A DNA stretch of 64,000 nucleotides from Amborella trichopoda (GCF_000471905.2 NW_006499677.1:226094-290093); one strand, 5' to 3'; counted from the stretch's first letter, positions 10,525 to 22,770 are shown. The notes: generated by a model from the sequence alone, not told the origin. A program made the numbers and translations.

Positions 10525-12735
10525 GAGGAAGACGAAGCGCCTGATCTTGTTCGCGTCTTGTTTGTTATGATGCTTCAAGAAGGTCTTATCACACAGAAAC
10601 AAGCAAGGCAACCCTGACGCCTTGCTCCGGGGACTGAGGACCATTGGTGCCCATATCCTCAGATATGGGGCCACGACCTAAGTGAATGCTCCAGTTTCTA
10701 AGATATAATTGGAAAGAAAATACAGGGATGCCAAAACCTTTGTAAGGTTCCTGTAAATGATTCACAAGACATTACTCTACCAGTACAAGAGAACCTCCTA
10801 ACACAAGACTTGGGTAAAGATGACTCAGATCCTGCTGAACCCTCGACTTCTCAGCCGTGGATAGTCCATCATGGGCGGAGTAGACTCAAGTCCTTAGGGC
10901 AAGAAGCAGTTCGCCAAGCCATGGCTGTTCATAAGCCTAGCAATGCAAATCAAGCGCTTCCAATGAAAACCAAGAGAAGACGAGCACTAAGGGCTGCTCG
11001 CTGGAGAAACAAGACGGCTCAACCGCCAGTTGAACAGGAATTTCTCAGGCCTCTTTCTCCATTGCCAACTTTACTGGACTTTATCGCCGACGTGATCATC
11101 TTTCCTTCCTTATCCCATCAAAAGGACGTCCTCGAACCATCTTCTTTTCGGAGCATGCCCAATGAGGGTGACGACATTAAAAGCACACCCCAACAGTCTA
11201 AGAAAGGGAAAGACCTAAAAGATTCCCTGCACACGTCCAACTCTGGTGATGATGCAAAAAGCTGCCCAGATTGGTCCGATGAGGGAAACAACCTTAAAAG
11301 TCCCTCACTTTCTGACCCTTCTCCTCCTTCTTCTTCTCCTGCTTCTCATCCTTCCTCTTCTATGTCTCCTGCAGGTACTACCTTGAAATATCCAGACTTT
11401 AACGCTCTTGATAGGGAACTTGAAAGAACCAACATAAGCAGGACGCACCGGAGGTGGTTGAATAAGACGCTGGCCTAAGCAGCAGGATTCTTAATAGTTG
11501 CTAATGTCCTTGTGGCTCAAGCCAAGTTAGAGCCCTCATCCTTCGCAATGAAGCATAAGAAGTCAAAACTAAAGAAACCCCAGTGGCCCCTTGAGCCCAA
11601 CTTTGAGCAAAGAGTGAGAGAATCAAGGGGGCAAAGCTTCTATTCTCAGGAAGTCTGTCACGTGGTGTAAATATCAGAAGCATCACCCAGTACATGGCAA
11701 ATGAGCCTCAGGCTGAGCAAGACCCTCTGCAGGCCCTCTTTGAGGAAATGCTTCAGCAGGGTCTTGTCACCCCAAAGTCAGCCCGACAGCATAAGCATCT
11801 TGCCCGAGGCAAAGAAAAACTTTCATGCCCCTATTACCAAGTGTGGGGTCACGAACTCAAGGAGTGCACTGGGTTCGAGGCCATAGTCGTGGAGAAAGTC
11901 TAGCAAGGCCACATCGTCTATGATGTTCTCTCAGGACATGTCCAAGCCCTCACTCTCGATCAAGAGGAAGCTCTGCTACAAGCCCCTCATAAGCATGCAC
12001 TAGACTTGTCAGAGCCCTGGACCTCTTAGCCCTGAGAAGTCTACCATGGGTGAAGTAGGCTCAAATCTCTTAAATGCGAGGTAGTCTACCAAGCTAGGGC
12101 CACTCACCAGCTTGATAGAGTGGTCTAAACACCCCCTCAGGGATCCTGAAGGATACGGCGAGCACCTAAGTCAGTCCGCCGAAGGGATCATCTTCCTCAG
12201 CAACTAGTCGAGGAAGAATTCCTCTGGCCCCTTCCTCCACTGCTAACCTTGCGGGACTTCATCCTAGGCGCAGCTTGCTTCATCTTATCGTCCAATCAGA
12301 CAGACGGCCCTTAGATGTTAATATCTCAGGAGTCAGCCAAATGGGTGACGACGTTAAAAACACCCCACAATGGCCAAAGCCGAGGCATGGCCTTAAATAC
12401 CCCCTGCAAACGTCCAATTCCGGTAATGACGTAAAAAGCTGCCCGGAATGTTCTAACTCTTCTTCTCCTTCCCCCTCCTCTATTCCTTCTACAGGTACTG
12501 CTACGCACCAGTCTCACCATGTCGCAGCAAGAGCACCTCAAAGATATGCTGGCTCAGGCGGCAAGATTCTTGACAGCCGCCGATGCCCTGGTAGCTCAGG
12601 CCAAAGCCGAGTCATCCTCGACCTCCTCTTCTAAAGAAGACTCCCACATGGTGCAGATCTCGAAAGTACCAGCTAGCATGGGGCAAGTGAACTTAAGATC
12701 GGGAAAGAATCTACAACTCACACCTTAAAAGATCA
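10525..12735 (+). repeat. Tandem duplication of gag knuckle and linker
   Basis: Two copies of about 1.0-1.2 kb, roughly 10525-11705 and 11706-12735. Each begins with a leucine/glutamine segment (MLQEGLITQKQARQ; MLQQGLVTPKSARQ), then a knuckle (CPYPQIWGHDLSECSSF at about 10648-10698; CPYYQVWGHELKECTGF at about 11825-11875), then a Ser/Pro-rich linker and an 'LVAQAK' helix. Element A has one copy (CLYHQIWGHDQSECSSF near 38500). The copies have diverged, so the duplication is not recent. Confidence 0.75.
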
Positions 12736-12949
12736 AGATCCTCAAATTTCTTGATCCTTCACTTTTCCATAAGCCTAAACCTCAAACCCCTACATCCCCA
12801 GTACAAATTCCTATTACTGTCCCATCAACCCAAACCGCACCGGCTGAATAAAGTCAGCCAGTGTCACAAACCAGAACTCAACCAAAGCCTATTCCTAAGC
12901 CTACCCTACCACTTTCACCAGTGACTGGATCAGGAACACAGAAGACGAA

Positions 12950-13852
12950 TGAGGATAAAGTAAAATACAATGTAATTGGGCACTTGAGAAAGATTCTAGC
13001 CCTTTTAAGTATCTATGATGCCTTCTGCTATCTAAGGACTATTGTATAGCTCTTGTCCAAAGCTCTTTCTAATCCAGACGTGTACGAGACTGAGGCGGAA
13101 CTTATTAAGGTTGACTCAGTCATTCTAAGTGGGTGCCTGGCAATCTCCTTTTTTGAAGATGACATTCAGTTGGGAGGTAAATTCCACATTCGCCCCCTCT
13201 TCATGAATGGTGAACTGCACGCCTACCCTCTCAATCAGATCATGCTGGACGAAGGTCAGCAGTTAACCTGATCCCAAGAAGGATTCTCACCCGACTGGAA
13301 TTAGGGTTTGATGACCTCACTCCTAACCACATCACTGTACAAGGATTTAATTAGTCAAGAGAAACGCAAGCCGACACAGTGCGCCTTCTCCGCAAGATCG
13401 GTGATCTCAACGATTACGCTCAGTTCCACATAATTGACACCGATACCTCTTACAACGTCCTGCTTGGTCGTCCTTGGCTTCACTATCAGGGGATGGTTCC
13501 TTCCATGCTCCACCAATGTTTCACGTACAGCCCAGATGGATGGCAACACATGGTCTGTGCTGACAAAAGACCATTCCCCGTAGTTGAAACTCACTACGCC
13601 GATGCCAAGTACTATTTCACAAACCTTCCAGCATCAGAAAAGCTAAATGATGATGATTGGACGTCTGTGAGAGAGACAGAACGTTCGTCTCATGATGACG
13701 TTAAGGATATGGGGCGAATGATCACAGATATGTTCCAAGAAGAGGAAAGACAAGGAAAGATTCTCCCTTTGACCCCCATTCACCTCTCCAAGGTCATGGT
13801 ATCCTCTCCCGAAGATGAAGCTTCTCCCTCTACTTCTAATTTGCCAGAGTAA
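12950..13852 (+). pseudogene. Tat retropepsin-like protease domain (element 1)
   Basis: Segments resemble the protease of element A in order: ALSNPDVYETEAELIKVD, GCLAISFFEDDIQLGGKFH, then the active-site loop 'IMLDEG' (13240-13257), where a frameshift breaks the D-x-G-S-A-V-N motif, then DLNDYAQFHIIDTDTSYNV and LLGRPWLHYQGMV (13400-13500). Retropepsins of this lineage dimerise and process Gag-Pol. The frameshift at the active site means no working enzyme. The following ORF to 13852 is acidic linker. Confidence 0.75.
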
Positions 13853-14512
13853 AACAATGAGTCAGAAGTAGCCCCTGAGCCTGTGGAAGCATTGGAGGTA
13901 AACCTTCTATCGCCAAGGGTAACCTATACATCGGACTAGCAAATGGTCATGCATGTCCCCATCGTTCTTCTAGAAGCAGAACTGGTATGCCAACCACCAA
14001 GGAAGGTACTCCAAGTTCCGGCCTCCTTGTATGAAGGGAGCACCAGCAGCCAAAAGAGGATCCTACACTTCTAAGGGATTGTTGAAGAAATACAGGTAGA
14101 CAAGAGTCATCCCTTTGGCTCTCAGGAACAAGACCCCATGGTAGAGCTGAGAAGCGAGGTTCGTAATCTCTAAAGCCAATTGGAGATCATGCACATCACT
14201 TCAAAGCATTTAAAGGGGTTTTTTCGTGAGACTAAGATTTACGACGAGCTCAAGACTAATGCACCTCGAATCAAATCCCCAGATTAGAGCATTTACAGCA
14301 CGCATGCTCATCAAAGCATGAGGATCTTGAATTATGAGCCCCTCTCTAATCAAACACTAAGGGGTGAGGTAGCAACTGCTCCCCCATTTGAGGTCATTGA
14401 AGTCACAACAGGCTACCACAAGATGAAGCAAGGAGTGGGCTACTCTTTCTCAACTCAAACCATGAAAGGGCAAAAGCATTGAAATGAAGAAGAAAAAGAG
14501 GGAACAAAAGAC

Positions 14513-17500
14513 ATGTCATGCATAGGGAATAGAAAAGGGTCATTTCATTCACCAAGAAAAAAATATTACGAGTGTCTTCTCTTTACAAAAAAAAAAATGG
14601 AAAGGAGTCACCATCAAAAGCAGTCAATAGTCTCATTGACCCTCCCTCTACACTCTTTGGTTGAAGCCTTCACTTGCTCAATGTCGACCCTCAATCCGGC
14701 CTCCATGTTGGCTTCATGGTCCACTAAAGCCAATTGCTCCCTTAAGGAACTCTCAAGGTCCAGTAACTTCAGGCCTAACTACTTATCCATGGCTTCCCAG
14801 GCTGCTGTCTCCTTCTCCAACTCCTCAAGCGCTCGTGCCCATTTAGTGATTTTCACCTTCAGGGCCTGTAACTCGTCGTGATGCATTGTGGCTTTCTCGG
14901 CAAAGGCAGACCTCTGGGAGGCGGTAACATCTATTTCCCCCACCTGGGCATCAACCATCTCTAGGCCCTGTCAGAGGGAATTCTCCAACCACTCCAGCTT
15001 CAAATCCTCCAGTCGCGTAGCAGCCTTCTCAGCCTATAGAGCCTCCATTCTCCGTCCCTTTAGCTTGTTAGCAAGGCTATCAAAGTAAGGGAGTGTCTCA
15101 GACACATTTCCTACAGCGATCCCCCTCAACCGCAAAAGCGTTGTGCTAATCTCTTCAAGGGGCAGCTCTTTCAGCTTTTGGAAACTCGCCCACAACATCT
15201 CAAAGAAGACGCTCAGCATTCCTCTGCCTGGGCAATGCAGCAGGAGCAACCACAGCAAGAGGAATCCCGACTGCAGTAAGAGCCTCAGGTTCCTCGAATT
15301 CAGGAGCAACCTCATGCTGCTCTGGCACCTCGACAACGGCTCCCTCGCTCTGGCCCCCGGTCATGACCACACAAGGCTCGATCCCTTCACACCCAAGCAC
15401 CATCGCCTCATCCTCTACAGGCACCGCAACCACTGCCAAGGCAAGACTGGCCCCTTCAACTGAAGCTGCTACCTCAGTCTCATGATACACCACAACAGCT
15501 CCCTCCTCTAGGGCAGCGACCTCTCCCCTTGGTCCCTCTTCTCGGACAGTGCCCACCTCAGGAGGCTTGACACCCTCTCCCTCTCTTTCTTCACCCGTGT
15601 CTTTCACCGCGATTATTTCAGCAATAGGCTCCCCTGTAGTGCATGCCTCCTCTACATTCATTGGTGCTGCCTCCGGACCCTCCAAGCCTAGTCCCTCAAG
15701 GCATCCTACTTCTGCACTCCCTGCAGATGCATCACTCGAGGCAGCCACCTCTTGCTGCTCGGATGGCCCCTCTTTAGTTCCTGGGGCCCCGACACCTTCT
15801 ATTATCACAAGCTCTAGCAAGATTTTCCTTTCCTCGGTAGGCTCAACAATCATCAGCACTCTTGGGGCCCTCTCCACCTACGCTGCCGCATCAAGAGCAG
15901 CCCTATAGCCCTCCCATTTCACTTCTCGATCTGAAGAAATTTAAATCAGGGCAGTAGGCTCTGAGGCATTGGCTCAAGTCTCTGAAGAGCAAGGAGAAGA
16001 TTCGGGTGAAGAACAAGGTGAAGTCGCAAGAGCAGAGGGCGATGGGGAAATATCAAGAGATGCACAGCCCTCCAAAGAAGTCGAGGGCAAGGAGCCATCT
16101 TCTGACTCATGAACCACTGGGATCCTGCGCCCTTTTCCCACAAAGGCCCTGGTTGCCTTCTTGGCTGGAGCATGAGGAATTGCTGGGGCAGTCTGCTTTT
16201 CTTTCTTTCCCTTGGCCAGCTCAGGCTCAGCAGCCTGATTCTTCTTCTTCTTTCCCCTCATCGGCTCAGGTGCAACAACCTGGTTTTTCTCCTACTCTGG
16301 CTAGGGATCAGCAGCTTGCTTTTTCTTTTTTCCTTCCATAGGCTCAGACACACCATCCTACCTCTTCTTCTTTGCCATCTCGGGAGCAACAACTAGCTTT
16401 CTCTTTTTCCCTTTCAATTGGTCAGGCACAACAGACTTTGATGTCCTAGACTTGGAAGAACTAGCAGGTAATTTTCTATGAGGGCCACTCCCTATCAGCT
16501 CATTTAAGTCCTAGACCGGATGCCCTTCATACCCCTGGACCTTACGGCCCTCCTTCCATTTGAAGATCTCAGAGAAGTAGTCCAAAATACTCTCTGTCTT
16601 CTTCTCTAAACAAAGAAACTGTGGAAAAAACTTGTCCACGGTAAGTTGGTGAGGCCTCTCAAGTGTGCGTCCGTCATAACGAAAGCCTAGGGAAAATATT
16701 TCTTCTAGGGGAGGGGTCTTAGCCAATTTTCACTGCCGGGTGTCTAGGTTCCAGCTGCCACCCTCAATTTTCTTGGGGTGGCCCGTGGCCCCCTTGTTCG
16801 TAATTCTCCAATGGTGATTGTGGGCTTTTGTCACCCGTGTCATTCTGCCAAAATGGGGCAGCACGTACTTGTTGACCTTGGTGGCCTCCAAGCATGTGGC
16901 CCATGTAATGCAAACACGCCTCAAGTGCAAAGTCTCCCCGACGGGTTCCCAATTCATCCTTCTTCCAAAGGGATGCCTTGCTATGCTGCTTCTCAAAGGG
17001 CACAGAGAACGGGAACCCCTGATCTAGCCCATGCTGCTGAGCGAACCGGTGAGTAAAGTAGCCCTCAAGCTTCGCACCATGGACATTGCGATAGGCAAGA
17101 ATGTCGACTCTGACATTTGGCATGTAAATCAATTCTTTCCGGCTGGTGGCAAGTGATGATGCTGCTCGTCGAATTACATGTGGTCTATGAGGCTTCCAAC
17201 CAGAAACGCCACCTGGGTCATGTGGAGGTGGTCGTTAAAAAACAAGTTACGCACATGGCAGGGGGGATGGAAAATTGCCTTCTGCTTGGCTATCTTTAGC
17301 AAAAATTGACACATGCTGTCCTCTAACTCCTTAGTTCTGAGGTACGTGTCCCAAAAGTAAGCTCCAAGCCAGCCGTACACGTAATGAACCAGGAAAGTGG
17401 TCGTGAAATCCGTCGGGAAGGCCTCACCCTCTACTATGCAATTTTTCCCCCCGTCGTCCTCTGGTATGGTCTCCCCTTAGAAAAGGCACCCAGGCTAGAA

Positions 17501-18587
17501 TTAATGCTACACAGTATGGACTATGCAAACGTGCATTCCCTCCCCCATGCCATGTCATAGGGCACATTAAAGGTGCTAGGGCGAATGACTTCTGACCCTC
17601 CCGATAAGGCAAATTTGCATAAGAAAAGTGCCAAGTGAGCCACCAAGAAGACATGTCCATTCTTCTTCCACAGCTCGAAAAAGTGGAGTTTCCTCCCCCC
17701 CTTTTCTCTGCGATGGACCATCGTCATCCATATAGTCACCATAAAAGAAAGCTACCCACTTGGTGAAGGTAACTCCCCCCTTCTTGGGCTCATCATAGAG
17801 TTGTTAGTAGATCTCGAACAACTCACGAAACCCAGCCAGTGGAGCCTCTTTACCTACCTTTTCCCCTCCGAAAATGACTGAGTTTGGGGGAATTAAATTG
17901 TCATACATGGCACCAAGGAGCGGCAGCCCGCCGATGAAGTGCAGGTCCATCAGCAAAGGCCCTGTCTCTCCATGACCAAGCAGCCATGTGTTGCTAGCAT
18001 GGCTCCATGTCTCCAACAACACTTTGACCATGTTTGAACAATGGTCACAGTAGCCCACCGAGAACTGGAGGGCAGTCGGTAAAGAAACCAGTCTCAAAAT
18101 ATTCCTCATGTCCCACAATAATTCAGGGTCCAAGAGGATTAACTCCTTAGATACTGGTGCTCCCCTTGAACCCACAGACTAGAAGAGGACCATTGCATGC
18201 CCGGGGTTTCCACCATTCACTTGTTTAGGGTCGGCAAGTTCGCTTTAGAGGCTACGTTTCGGTGCAGACAATGCAGAAGGCCTACCCCTTCCTCTATGCT
18301 TATGGCTTCATCATTAACTTCCCTCGTGCACTCACAAAGGTGACGCTCAGAGGTCACCTGGATTCACATAAAGCCTTGGTGAGCAATATTGGTTCACCTC
18401 TCACCCAGGTCTCACCGGTGAAAATGTCAGTGCCAAGCTCCCCTTCTCGTGGGAGGTTCTTCACATCTGGAATGGCCCCCGAAGACTCGGCCATTGGAAC
18501 AAAAATGAAGACGATAAAAGGCCATGAAGAAACTATGATCACTAGGGCGGGACTATTGCTGTCTGCCCACTGAGATGGAATCGCCAT
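14513..18587 (-). pseudogene. Antisense ORF with plant mobile domain (element 1)
   Basis: Read on the minus strand, opposite to gag. From the N-terminus: 18587-18240 has 'GETWVRGEP' and 'SIEEGVGLLHCLHRN'; 18175-16760 has PMD-like blocks (LPTALQFSVGYCDHCSNMV, LDPELLWDMRNIL, FLVAHLALFLCKFALSGG with IRPSTF and DMA-G, then RFAQQHGLDQG-PFSVPFEKQ); 15877-15200 is acidic and Ala/Val-rich; 15230-14600 is coiled-coil-like (LKLEWLENSL, ALEELEKETAAWEA). PMD proteins occur in host genes and in extra ORFs of Tat elements; their role in the element is unknown. At least six stops or frameshifts. The order of blocks matches 31990-35213. Confidence 0.7.
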
Positions 18588-19416
18588 CCGAAAGTCAAAG
18601 GCAAGACTATCGCCACCAGGAGGGAATTGCCATGTTGCTATCAGACAAGGACAATCGACGTCCTACGAACCAATGCGTATTAATGCCTCGCTCTAGCTGT
18701 CAGCACGCGCTGCACATGCGACCCTTGAAATCCAAACACACCGCCTGACACTTGCGGCGTGGCCTGTTGCTGTGCGTGCGGAGGGTGACCGTTCACTGCC
18801 CCATGACCCTTCGTCTTTGCTACTATTACAATCCCCCAATCCTTCGGTTTCCTATCGGTGTTTCCTCTCGTCATCGGGAATTCACTCCAGCCCACTAGGA
18901 AAATCCTTCCCACCTTCTGCTCATTGGTGGAGTTAACAAAAACCGCCAGAAGTCCTTAGAAAAAGCTCCCTTAAGTCCCTGCGACCCTATGGATTGCCTT
19001 TCTCCCTAGTTTCCGACTTCAGTAGTTCACCAAAGCACAACGAAATTCTGCTAAGTTTTCGGTGAGCTCAATGCAACCCCTTCTCTTTCTCCTCCAACAA
19101 CCAGAGAGCTGAACGGCTGGAGCAGCACTAGAACCTGGCAGGGCACCTCTGCAAATTATGCTAAGGCCCCTAGAGACCCTCTTCCTTGCTCAGAAAGCCT
19201 TGAAACTTGCTGAAAACTCTTCGCAATCTTGCTGCGAAGCTTCACACCTCCTTAATCTTGTTAGAAAATATCCATAAGGACTTGTCTCTGCAAATTTTGA
19301 TTGGGAAGTGCTCGATGGAAAACTTGTGCCAAGAAGCTTTGGCTCTCTCTCTCTCTCTCTAAAAAAAATGTCTACTGTTTTACCCTTCGATAAAATAGTA
19401 AACTAGGGTTTCTTCC

Positions 19417-19425
19417 CTTTTTATA
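19417..19425 (-). promoter_or_regulatory. TATA box for antisense ORF (element 1)
   Basis: Minus strand reads TATAAAAAG, followed downstream by a degenerate palindrome (ttttatcgaagggtaaaac). The antisense PMD ORF begins about 830 bp further on the same strand. Corresponding boxes stand at 62444-62452 (TATAAAAAG) and 30943-30951 (TATATTAAG). Agreement of three diverged copies supports a functional origin. Confidence 0.55.
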
Positions 19426-19539
19426 CCCCGCAATACCGAAGACTGCCACCGACAAACTCCAAATGACACTCTAATCCCCAGCTCTTAGTGGCAATAAGAC
19501 CAGACCGGGGCGGGCCAGGCTCGAGACCCGAAGCATCAT

Positions 19540-19760
19540 CGTCATGCACCTCATTAAGACTTGCGTCGCGTGCCTCATCCGAAGGCTAGTACCGTGCGCC
19601 CCATCAAGACTTTTATCGAGAACCTTGACGAGAGACTATCGTCACACATCTCTTCCAGAGATTATCGTCGTGCATCTCTTTCAGAGGTCGTCGCCGTGCA
19701 TCTCGTTCAGGTTTCATCGTCGCACATCTCGTCTAAAGATCACCGCTGCACAAAACGTCA
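19540..19760 (+). repeat. About 30-bp 'atcgtcgtgcatctc' repeat
   Basis: Degenerate units of the type 'gactatcgtc-cacatctcttccagag' repeated about seven times. The counterpart in element D is 62550-62830. Similar GC-rich words occur at 8215 and 24600 in the LTRs. Confidence 0.6.
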
Positions 19761-19979
19761 AGGGCTACTCCCACATGCTTAAACAAGGGACTTAATGCAT
19801 CACCTAGGCTTATTGATGAATGTGCCACTCCATACTTAGTGTCACGCACAGGCCATGCCACTCCCGTTTAAACCATCATCTCTCATCCTTAGGAATTTCA
19901 TTCCCTGCATCACAATCTCACTCCTCAAGGAGCCCAGTCTCCGGTGATAACTCTATTCCCCCATGGAGTCACATCCCCT

Positions 19980-21140
19980 CACCACTACCACCACAGTCCG
20001 TGCTACATGACTTTAACCTGCAATGCCACCATTCGCGCTTCATGACCTTAAACTGCACTTCCATGGTCCGTGCTACATGACTTTAAACTACATTGCCACA
20101 GTCCGCGCTGCATTATCTTACACCGCACTGCCATGGTGCATGCTACATGCCCTACACTGTACGACCACGATCCGAACTGTATAACCTTAAACTATAGCGG
20201 AGGTAACAACCTTAAACTGCAAAGTCCTTGTCGCATGACTCAAAACTATACAACCATGGTCCAAACTATATGACCTTAAACTATAGCAGAGATCTAGTTG
20301 CACGACTTTAAACTGCAAAGTCCTTGTCACATGACTTTAAACTTACGACCATGGTCCGGATGTGTGACCTTATACCATAGTGTGTGTCCTGACCGAATGA
20401 TGATAAAAGGCTTAACACCATAGTCCAAACTATCCGAACCTAAATTGTAGCAGAGGTCTAGTTTCACGACCACAACTGCATGGTCAGCTGTAGGACTTTA
20501 AATTGCATAGCCATGGTCTGAGCTATAAGACCCTAGAACTGTAATGCATAGTGTGACAAATAGTCCATGGGCATAACTCCAATTAGACCCTCAGCAGAGT
20601 TAGATGTATACCAGGGTCGTACTCAGAACATTATAGAGAGTTAAGGTCAATCTTACCCCTTAAACCCATGGTGGGGTTCATCTATGCTTTGGCTTGTCAG
20701 AGTCCCATGCACACCAATATTCATTATCCCCGTGGAGTCACACAGACCCTTTTAATCTCCAGTGAAGCCTCCCCCGTTTACTACTCCTCGTAGGGTCACC
20801 ACCTTCATCGACATCTCTTCGCATGTGTATAGCCTTAACTATCTTCTCCCCAGGGAGTCAGATTGCTATCCACATACCTACACCCCATGCAACCCTATTA
20901 CCATGGCAATTCGTATTCGGGCCATGCTGCATGACCCTAAACTACATAGCCATGGTCCAAACTATATGACCTTAAACTATAGCGGAGGTCTAGTTACACA
21001 ACTTTAAACTGCATGGTCCTGTATGCATGACCTGAAACTGCCTAACCACAGTCCAAGCTATATGACCTTCAATCAGAGTGCACATGCTATATGACCTCAA
21101 ACCATAGTGCACGTCCTAATCGCATGTCATTAAACTACTT
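19980..21140 (+). repeat. Tandem array, 'catgaccttaaactgca' units
   Basis: About twenty degenerate units of roughly 40-50 bp with core 'gccatggtcc-a-gctacatgaccttaaactgcat'. The same family is at 63030-64000 in the same orientation and reversed ('tttaaggtcatgcagctaggacc') at 29330-30080. Two more units lie at 21570-21660. Variation is high and some units are reduced. Confidence 0.85.
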
Positions 21141-21967
21141 TGCCCAGGTGTTGGAGGCACGACCTTAAAGATGCCCTCGTTAACCGCACACCCCTTTCAT
21201 GTGCATTTTTGTGCATTCTTTCCCTAACCGACCCATTTGTGTGCACGTACCCTCTTCTTCTCCCCAGCGAGCCTACTGAGGCGCACACATCCTTTATGTG
21301 CATCTCCACGCGCGTCTTCCCTACCTGGCCCATTCATCTGCACGGGCCACCGTAACCGTCTTTCATCATCCCCCAGCGAGTCTTACCCATGCTCACCAAA
21401 TGGCAAGCCATCTTGGCACCCATATTCGCCGTCAGCTAGAGGGTCACCACCTTTCACCTACCATCTAATAAAATCTCCACCGCCAACTTCATGCCATCCT
21501 CTCAAGTGAGTCAAAGTCATCACCAGAATCACTCTGTGGCCTCTACAGACTGTCATTCCTTACTGCTACGGTCTAGCTGTATGACCCTAAACTATAGTGC
21601 GTGTCCTAGCCGCATGACTTTAAAAGGCTTCGCATAGGTCTCGAAGGTACGACCCTAAAACACGCCTTCTAAAAAAAAACAGGCATGGTGTACACTTGGA
21701 CAAAAGAACACCTGGAGTAAAAATGATGAACAGGCATGGTCACGAAACCATGAGTAAAAGAGTTCCATAGTAAAAGAGCACCGTGAGAAAAAATGAATGT
21801 AAAGGGTGTACATGACAACAAAGTCATGGGTAAATAAGCACAAAAATAACAGAAGTTAGTGAAAACCGTCCTCACGGTGCCACTTCCCATGTTCAAGTGA
21901 AAACCCGCAAAAGGGTGCTTGGACCGACAAAGCAAGTTGACGAATTTCCACAGCCTCAGCCGACTCC

Positions 21968-22332
21968 CCTGTTTCATGGCTTATCAGGGAGGGAGAGGAC
22001 ATAAGATCTCACCAATTTTATGGCTCATTAGGGAGTGAGAGCCTCATAAGATCTCCACGATTTCATGGCTCATCAAGGACTAAGAGCCTCATAAAATATC
22101 CCCGGCTTCATGGCTCATCAGGGAGTGAGAGCACATAAGATCTCCCAGATTTCGTGGCTCATCAGGGAGTGAGAGCCTCATAAAATCTCCCCAGTTTCAT
22201 GGCTCATAAGGGAGTGAGAGCCTCATAAAATCTCCCCTGTTTCATGGCTCATCAAGGAGTGATAGTTGTATAAGATCTCCCCAGTTTTTATGACTCATCA
22301 GGGAGTGAGAGCCGCATAAGATCTCCCCAGTT
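21968..22332 (+). repeat. 45-bp tandem repeat, eight copies
   Basis: Units of 'gtttcatggctcatcaggg' followed by 'agtgagagcctcataagatctcccca', with the 'atggctc' phase at 21975, 22020, 22065, 22109, 22154, 22199, 22244 and 22290. I see no comparable array at the matching place in element A (28170-28450), so it arose or was lost after the copies separated. Confidence 0.9.
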
Positions 22333-22770
22333 CAACAAACAACAAGAGTCCTTGAGGGTGAGGATGATCACTAAAAGATCCCTCCAAAAATTCTAAGAGC
22401 CATAGCGAAGGCAAGAAACTAATGAAGTCTGGGTATAACTTGCCACAAGCTTCAAGGTAGTTTTCGCCAACCCCCCTAGCCTACATGGGACCAGACTTTC
22501 GGGTTGGGTCAGAAGCCCACGATTGGACCCGCTAGACGAGACCAACAGGATAGAACTTGAGAATCAAAATCAAACATAGCGTAGTAGCAAACAACATCGA
22601 TAGATGGTTTGTAGCATTTGACCTTCAGAAAGGCTTGGTTGTGTATGAGGAGGTCTAGACAAAGGCCTCATGCTCCACAACCACAGATAGTCTCTTGAGG
22701 ATGTGGACTTTGACAAAGATCCCTCAAACTTCACGAATTATCATACTTCTCGATTCTCTTGAAGCACAAC

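Larger units (their letters stand above)
10046..14480 (+). pseudogene. Tat gag-protease, decayed (element 1)
   Basis: The LTR is joined directly to the middle of gag, so PBS, leader and capsid N-terminus are gone. The reading starts at QKGVIST, equal to QKGVISA in element A near 39030. Next come a 'YCAYH-RINHP' segment and an 'LIQKGQIKL' segment (10360-10490), then a CCHC-like knuckle with linker that is present twice, then the protease region (12950-13850) with DTDTSYNVLLGRPW. The tail ends about 14480 at the segment 'YEPLSNQTLRGEVATAPPF'. Stops occur, for example, near 10344, 10525 and 13050. In the intact family this polyprotein forms the particle and matures it. Confidence 0.75.
18588..22770 (+). 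repeat. Non-coding 3' spacer of element 1
   Basis: 4.2 kb between the start of the antisense ORF and the polypurine tract. It matches 61450-64000 (element D, same strand) and, reversed, 28170-31990 (element A). Contents from left: a CG-rich part, a promoter-like region for the antisense ORF (around 19420), a 'cgtcgtgcatctc' repeat (19540-19760), long arrays of 'catgaccttaaactgca' units, PBS-complementary motifs, and a 45-bp repeat (21968-22332). ORFs here are short and not conserved. Confidence 0.7.

Noticed and set aside
15143..15908. Plus-strand ORFs of 106 and 119 residues
   Set aside because: Shadows of the antisense PMD ORF, whose acidic part on the minus strand matches element A.
21968..22332. 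CRISPR-like array
   Set aside because: Direct repeats without unique spacers; whole units repeat, and the setting is a plant retrotransposon spacer.
18588..22480. Full LTR of a separate element
   Set aside because: At first the TATA and repeats suggested an LTR, but in elements 1, A and D it always lies between the antisense ORF and the polypurine tract and lacks LTR edges; it is a spacer with an antisense promoter.
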